Below the pieces are notes generated by a model. It was given only the letters and a program-made list of their open reading frames with translations. It made no database searches and was not told where the DNA came from. DNA of 37,425 nucleotides from Chitinophagaceae bacterium (GTDB lineage: Bacteria > Bacteroidota > Bacteroidia > Chitinophagales > Chitinophagaceae). Below, piece after piece: positions 33,452-37,425 of this stretch. Each line of letters starts with the position of its first letter. Within the stretch, counting starts at the first letter, position 1. A program made the position numbers and the translations under genes. The stretch spans positions 1-37,425 of the forward strand of contig DOMR01000081.1 of NCBI GenBank assembly GCA_003509845.1, given 5' to 3'.

Positions 33452-34583
33452 TACTAGGAATATTAACAATTCTATCTTCCAAATAAATGGCATTTATTTG
33501 CGCATCTTTTTGAAACCCGGAATACAATGGAGATTTAAAAATCAATTGCCAAATTGGCCTTGTCATTACTCCATTTTCATTCGTTACTTTTAAAAAATAC
33601 TCCCTCTCTTGTTTATTTTCTAATTCAACGCACATTAGCCAATAATTGGCTTTGGTTTGAGGTAATTCCGTTCGGAAGTTGATTCCTTTAGACTTAAAAA
33701 AAGAATTATACTCCTGAGCGAGAGTCCGTTTATTTTCAATAAATGTTGGGAGCTGCTCTAATTGAGCACAAGCTAACGCAGCATTTAAATTAGGCATTCT
33801 AAAATTGTATCCAATTTCATCATGAACGTACTCATAAGGATGAGGAACTTTTGCAGTGGTCGTTAAATGTTTTGCCATAATTCCTAACTCAATATCATTA
33901 GTTACTAAAGCTCCACCACCACCACTTGTTACGATTTTATTTCCATTAAAAGAAAATACCCCCAATTTGCCAAAGCTACCGATAGGTTTCGAATGATATT
34001 CACTTCCAATGGCTTCTGCTGCATCTTCCACGAGAGGAATATTCCATTTCTTGCATACTTTCAATAATTCATGTAAGTGCACAGGAAATCCAAACGTGTG
34101 CATAGGCATACATGCGGCAATTTTTTTATTCGTTTTCTTGTTATAACAAATTCCGTCTCGGATTTCCCCAAACTCTTCTAAAAAAGCTTCGACAGCATTT
34201 GGCGAAAGCCCCATAGTATCTATATCAACATCAATAAATATGGGAGCAGCTCCATTATAAATAATCGCATTAACCGTAGCTATAAAAGTTAATGCTTGGG
34301 TTATAACTTCATCTCCTACACCTACACCGGCAAGCCTTAAAGCAACTTGTAAAGCGGAAGAGCCATTTACGACGGCAACTGACTTATTTGTCCCAGATAT
34401 ATAAGACATCATTACCTCGAACTTATCAACATAGGCGCCAACTGACGAAACAAAGGTAGAGTCTATCGTATCCACAACATACTTCCTCTCGTTTCCTAAA
34501 AATCGAGGTTCATGTAAAGGAATAAAGGCTTTGTTATCAAATTGGTTTTTGATGAAACCAATCACTTCAGAATAATTAGACAT
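33441..34583 (-). CDS. legC: PLP-dependent sugar aminotransferase (LegC)
   Basis: This 380-residue protein of the DegT/DnrJ/EryC1 family has NGSSALQVALRLAGVG (PLP phosphate site, about 73-88), VEDAAEAIG (D187), and the Schiff-base lysine K216 in FSFNGNKIVTSGGGG. The N-terminal sequence with PLHEPRFLGNERKYV is typical of the LegC branch, which aminates C4 of the NDP-4-keto-6-deoxy-GlcNAc made by LegB. It overlaps legB by 8 bases and legH by 11. No catalytic residue is missing. Confidence 0.92.
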   Translation of the reverse strand: MSNYSEVIGFIKNQFDNKAFIPLHEPRFLGNERKYVVDTIDSTFVSSVGAYVDKFEVMMSYISGTNKSVAVVNGSSALQVALRLAGVGVGDEVITQALTFIATVNAIIYNGAAPIFIDVDIDTMGLSPNAVEAFLEEFGEIRDGICYNKKTNKKIAACMPMHTFGFPVHLHELLKVCKKWNIPLVEDAAEAIGSEYHSKPIGSFGKLGVFSFNGNKIVTSGGGGALVTNDIELGIMAKHLTTTAKVPHPYEYVHDEIGYNFRMPNLNAALACAQLEQLPTFIENKRTLAQEYNSFFKSKGINFRTELPQTKANYWLMCVELENKQEREYFLKVTNENGVMTRPIWQLIFKSPLYSGFQKDAQINAIYLEDRIVNIPSSVR

Positions 34584-35574
34584 TATAAATGTCAGATTTA
34601 TACTGTTGCAAATTTTCCTTTTTAGAAAACCATTCTACTGTTTCTGCTAAGCCCTCTTCAAGGCTATAGTTTTGTTTCCAGTCAGTGAAAGATTTCAATT
34701 TTGCATTTGATCCAAACAATCTAAAAACCTCTGATTTTTCAGGTCTAAGCCTGATTGAATCTGAAACAATCTTAGCATTAGGATTTATTTGATTTATTAA
34801 TGACTGTGCTAATTCACCTACGGTAATTTCTGATTGCGTGGCGATGTTAACTTCGTGTCCAATTAACTTATCGCATTCTGCAATTTTCAAAAATCCATTT
34901 ACGGTATCTTTCACAAAAAGCAAGTCTCTAGTAGGCGTAATATCACCAAGCTTTATCTCTTCAGCACCATTTAATAACTGAGAAATAATTGTTGGTATTA
35001 CAGCTCTTGCAGATTGTCTGGGGCCAAAAGTATTAAATGGCCTTACAATAGTCAACGGCAAATCAAATGATCTATAAAATGAGTCTGCAATAGCATCAGC
35101 ACCAATTTTAGATGCAGAATATGGAGATTGAGGCTGCTTTGGATGTAACTCTGTAATAGGAACAAATTGAGCCGTTCCATAAACCTCAGATGTAGAAGTA
35201 ACTAGAACACGACTTACTTGATTATCTCTTGCGGCTTGAATTATATTTAAGGTACCCTTAACATTTGTGTCAATGTATGAATCTGGAGAATGGTAACTAA
35301 ATGGTATGGCAATTAAAGCTGCTAAATGGAATACAATATCAACCCCTTTCATTGCCTCCCTCACTCCATTAGGATCACGAATATCTCCTGCAAAAAACTC
35401 AATCTTGCTTTTCGTTTCAGCAGAAATTGAATCTAACCAACCATATGAATTAAATGAGTTATAATATACAAAAGTACGGACATCATAACCATGTTTGACT
35501 AATGTCTCGGTTAAATGAGACCCTATAAATCCATCTGCTCCAGTAATTAAAATCTTCTTATTTTTCAATTTCAT
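34576..35574 (-). CDS. legB: NDP-GlcNAc 4,6-dehydratase (LegB)
   Basis: 332 residues from the ATG at 35574 (MKLKNKKILITGADGFIGSH); a longer frame to 35604 adds ten residues that only overlap the preceding gene. It is an extended SDR with GADGFIGS, AGDIRD, HLAALIAIPFSYH, TSTSEVYG, catalytic YSASK and a RPFNTFGPRQSARAVIPTIISQ stretch characteristic of LegB. It dehydrates the NDP-GlcNAc (GDP-linked when paired with PtmE) to the 4-keto-6-deoxy sugar. It overlaps the epimerase gene by 17 bases and legC by 8, and begins the legionaminate block. Confidence 0.9.
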   Translation of the reverse strand: MKLKNKKILITGADGFIGSHLTETLVKHGYDVRTFVYYNSFNSYGWLDSISAETKSKIEFFAGDIRDPNGVREAMKGVDIVFHLAALIAIPFSYHSPDSYIDTNVKGTLNIIQAARDNQVSRVLVTSTSEVYGTAQFVPITELHPKQPQSPYSASKIGADAIADSFYRSFDLPLTIVRPFNTFGPRQSARAVIPTIISQLLNGAEEIKLGDITPTRDLLFVKDTVNGFLKIAECDKLIGHEVNIATQSEITVGELAQSLINQINPNAKIVSDSIRLRPEKSEVFRLFGSNAKLKSFTDWKQNYSLEEGLAETVEWFSKKENLQQYKSDIYNV

Positions 35575-36622
35575 CTTTGTAATAAGTTTTAAACCAATTA
35601 GCAAAAAATACGAGACCTTGATTTATTTCTACCCTAGGATTATAATTTATCTCCTTTTGCGTTAAACTCAAATCGGCCCAAGTTTCTAAAACATCACCTT
35701 TCTGCACTTCCGCAAATTTAATTATTGCATTTTTACCCAATGCTTTTTCTAACGCATTAATAAAGTCTAAAAGTCCAACAGGTTTGTTATTTCCGAGATT
35801 TAATATTCTAAACGGTGCTAAGCTAGAACTTACTCCATGATTTTGGATTTCATGATAATTTGGTATTGTATTAATAACTTCCAATATACCTTCTATAATA
35901 TCTGAAATAAATGTAAAATCTCTTTTCATTTTACCATTATTATAGACAAGAATTTCTTTATTTTTAAATATATTCTCGGAAAAATTGAAATATGCCATAT
36001 CTGGCCTTCCCCATGGGCCATAAACAGTAAAAAACCTAAGTCCGGTAGATGGTATTTGATATAAATGACTATATGTGTGTGCCATTAACTCGTTTGCTTT
36101 TTTAGTGGCCGCGTACAAACTAATTGGGTAGTCTACGTTATCTATTATCGAAAATGGAATTTTTTTATTCATCCCATAAACACTGGACGAACTAGCATAA
36201 ATCAAATGCTTTATTTTAAATATTCTTGAAACTTCCAAAACATTTCCAAATCCCACTAAATTAGATTGAATATAAACAGAGGGATTTTCTATAGAATAAC
36301 GTACTCCAGCTTGTGCTGCTAAATGGACTATATAATCAAATTGCTCCTTTTCACATAACTTAATTAATTCATTTGAATCTTCTAAGTTCATCTTAACAAA
36401 GCTAAAATTCGGATAAACAATACTACTTACCTCTTGGTGCCATTTTATTTTTGTTTTTTCAATACCAACCTCGTTTAATCTATCGTATTTGAGTTTAGTG
36501 TCGTAATAGTTATTGATATTATCAATACCTACTACTTTATGATTTAATTCCATTAGAGATTTAACTAGATGAAATGCAATAAAGCCAGCTGCTCCAGTTA
36601 CTAATATTTTTTTTTGAGACAT
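35558..36622 (-). CDS. UDP-glucuronate 4-epimerase-like enzyme
   Basis: This 354-residue extended SDR protein belongs to the UDP-glucuronate epimerase group, which interconverts UDP-GlcA and UDP-GalA. Markers are the long INNYYDTKLKYDRL segment, HLAAQAGVRYSIENP, ASSSSVYG, catalytic YAATKKANE, RFFTVYGPWGRPDMA and MKRDFTFISDI. The nucleotide-binding turn is GAAGFIAFH: the third glycine of GxxGxxG is Ala (codon GCA). It is the first intact gene of the run, 10 bases after a broken UDP-glucose dehydrogenase, the enzyme that would make its substrate. UDP-GlcA must therefore come from elsewhere, or this step is idle. Confidence 0.88.
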   Translation of the reverse strand: MSQKKILVTGAAGFIAFHLVKSLMELNHKVVGIDNINNYYDTKLKYDRLNEVGIEKTKIKWHQEVSSIVYPNFSFVKMNLEDSNELIKLCEKEQFDYIVHLAAQAGVRYSIENPSVYIQSNLVGFGNVLEVSRIFKIKHLIYASSSSVYGMNKKIPFSIIDNVDYPISLYAATKKANELMAHTYSHLYQIPSTGLRFFTVYGPWGRPDMAYFNFSENIFKNKEILVYNNGKMKRDFTFISDIIEGILEVINTIPNYHEIQNHGVSSSLAPFRILNLGNNKPVGLLDFINALEKALGKNAIIKFAEVQKGDVLETWADLSLTQKEINYNPRVEINQGLVFFANWFKTYYKDEIEK

Positions 36623-36632
36623 GTTCTTGTTG

Positions 36633-37097
36633 TTATTGGATGTAATGCTTTTCTGTTAAATAAGATCTACCAATACTCTCGTAATGATATCCTAATTCCC
36701 TAATCTTGTATACATCAAATAAATTTCTGCCGTCAAAGATGATTTTGTGTTTAATCTCTTTTTCCATACGTTCAAAATCAGGTGTTCTAAACTCACTCCA
36801 CTCTGTTACGATAATCAATGCTGCCGCATTTTATAATGCATCATACTGATTATCCGCGTATTTGATCTTATCACCTATCTGTACTTTTACATTCGGCATC
36901 GCTTCTGGATCATCGGCCGTTACTATGGCACCTGTACTTGTTAATGCATCAATGATACTGAGTGCTGGTGCTTCTCTGATATCATCGGTATTTAGCTTAA
37001 ACGCCAATCCCCATATTGCAAAATGTTTGCCTGCTAAGTTGCCATTGTAATATGCCTTGATCTTTTCTACTAAATGTAGTTTTTGATTCGCGTATGT
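36633..37097 (-). pseudogene. ugd: UDP-glucose 6-dehydrogenase remnant (C-terminal third, with a stop)
   Basis: The minus strand encodes the C-terminal domain of UDP-glucose dehydrogenase: NQKLHLVEKIKAYY, GKHFAIWGLAFK, NTDDIREAPAL, DPEAMPNV, then after a TAA at about 36838 the frame resumes NAAALIIVTEWSEFRTPDF, IIFDGRNLFD and GYHYESIGR. The stop replaces a Lys-type codon (family wording is 'DAL-K-AD-ALIIVTEW'). Upstream, an in-frame TGA at 37098-37100 precedes the homology, and about the first 280-290 residues (NAD-binding domain, catalytic Cys) are absent. Only about 150 of 440 residues remain, so this is a doubly broken relic. Confidence 0.92.
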
Positions 37098-37100
37098 TCA

Positions 37101-37425
37101 CTTAACTAATTTAGAATTAGAGTGCGTATAATATGCGCCCAAACCTCAATTTTTTGAAGATTTGCGTTAATCTGAAAATATAAATAAAACTATTTAACGC
37201 TGTAAATCAACAAATTAATGATTTACGATTATTTGAATATAGGAATGGGTCGTCTGGACCAAACTCTTCAAAAAATTACTCTTGAAATTTTAGCGCACCG
37301 TTTTGCGCTCTTTTTTACGATCTGACTAAAATTGTTGATATTTTTGACCAACAACAAGCATCTATTGACTAATTACCAATAAAAAATTGGCTAAGATCAT
37401 TAAAATTGAGCGTTTTTGGCATGGA
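37101..37425. other. Non-coding region upstream of the polysaccharide run, rich in inverted repeats
   Basis: No convincing coding sequence is seen. Perfect inverted repeats are AATTTTTTGAAGA (37148-37160) with TCTTCAAAAAATT (37265-37277), enclosing GCGTTAA/TTAACGC (37164-37170, 37194-37200) and GTAAATC/GATTTAC (37202-37208, 37220-37226). A small CTAATT/AATTAG hairpin lies near 37104-37118. A plus-strand terminator-like hairpin is at 37292-37316. The region could hold the operon leader or the junction where the dehydrogenase gene was cut; I see no clear Bacteroidota promoter. Confidence 0.5.
37292..37316 (+). terminator. Intrinsic terminator-like hairpin
   Basis: The stem AGCGCA (37292-37297) and TGCGCT (37304-37309) with loop CCGTTT is followed by C and six T's (37311-37316) on the plus strand, the layout of a rho-independent terminator. 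No plus-strand gene precedes it in the window except a 35-codon open frame that I do not trust, so it may end a small RNA or be a relic. Confidence 0.5.

Noticed and set aside
37218..37325. 35-codon plus-strand open frame ending near the terminator-like hairpin
   Set aside because: The hairpin and T-run lie inside it, no ribosome-binding site is visible, and the sequence has no features; chance is more likely.
37101..37425. Bacteroidota-type promoter (TTG … TAnnTTTG) for the operon
   Set aside because: I found no site matching both elements at proper spacing; only weak partial matches.

Overview
The window looks like a Bacteroidota chromosome segment (Cytophagales/Flavobacteriia-like, inferred) carrying a surface-polysaccharide (O-antigen or capsule) locus of about 33 kb. 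Reasons: very AT-rich DNA, near absence of strong Shine-Dalgarno sequences, a CapE/CapF/CapG-WbuB-epimerase-small phosphoglycosyltransferase tail, and Wzx/Wzy export and polymerisation genes. I saw no rRNA, tRNA, CRISPR array or origin.

Layout. 1-1166 holds two minus-strand DNA-binding genes, the first cut by the window edge. 1167-2201 is gene-poor, with a long hairpin and decayed repeats resembling the ends of an IS21-type element. 2202-3461 is an IS3-family insertion sequence with matching terminal inverted repeats; its orfB is frame-disrupted, and its end supplies the stop codon of the last polysaccharide gene. From 3457 to 36622 every gene is on the minus strand, mostly overlapping or a few bases apart, so it reads as one long transcription unit running from high to low coordinates. 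At its head (36633-37097) lies a broken UDP-glucose dehydrogenase remnant, and 37101-37425 is non-coding with several inverted repeats.

How the genes work together (transcription order). A UDP-glucuronate 4-epimerase-like enzyme is followed by a full GDP/CMP-legionaminic acid pathway (legB, legC, legH, legI, legG, ptmE, legF, ptmF, ptmA) and a first PP-loop amidotransferase + HisH + HisF triad, expected to add an acetamidino group. Next come a sulfotransferase-like P-loop protein, a candidate nonulosonate transferase, Wzx, a methyltransferase, a GT2, Wzy, an AsnB-type amidotransferase and a GT4. After these sits an unusual module: a DmpG-like pyruvate aldolase fused to a Rossmann/DUF115-GT42-like domain, a KdsB-like CMP-sugar synthetase and a HAD phosphatase. 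This could be a second, PEP-independent 3-deoxy-ulosonic acid route. A second amidotransferase + HisH + HisF triad follows, then CapE/CapF/CapG for UDP-L-FucNAc (with a broken WxcM-like cupin gene between capE and capF), a WbuB-like transferase, a 4-ketoreductase/epimerase and the initiating phosphoglycosyltransferase.

The best candidate for an undescribed system is the aldolase/cytidylyltransferase/phosphatase module, with its fused C-terminal domain and adjacent amidination triad. Both HisF copies lack the two catalytic aspartates of histidine biosynthesis, which supports their being repurposed ammonia-channel subunits.
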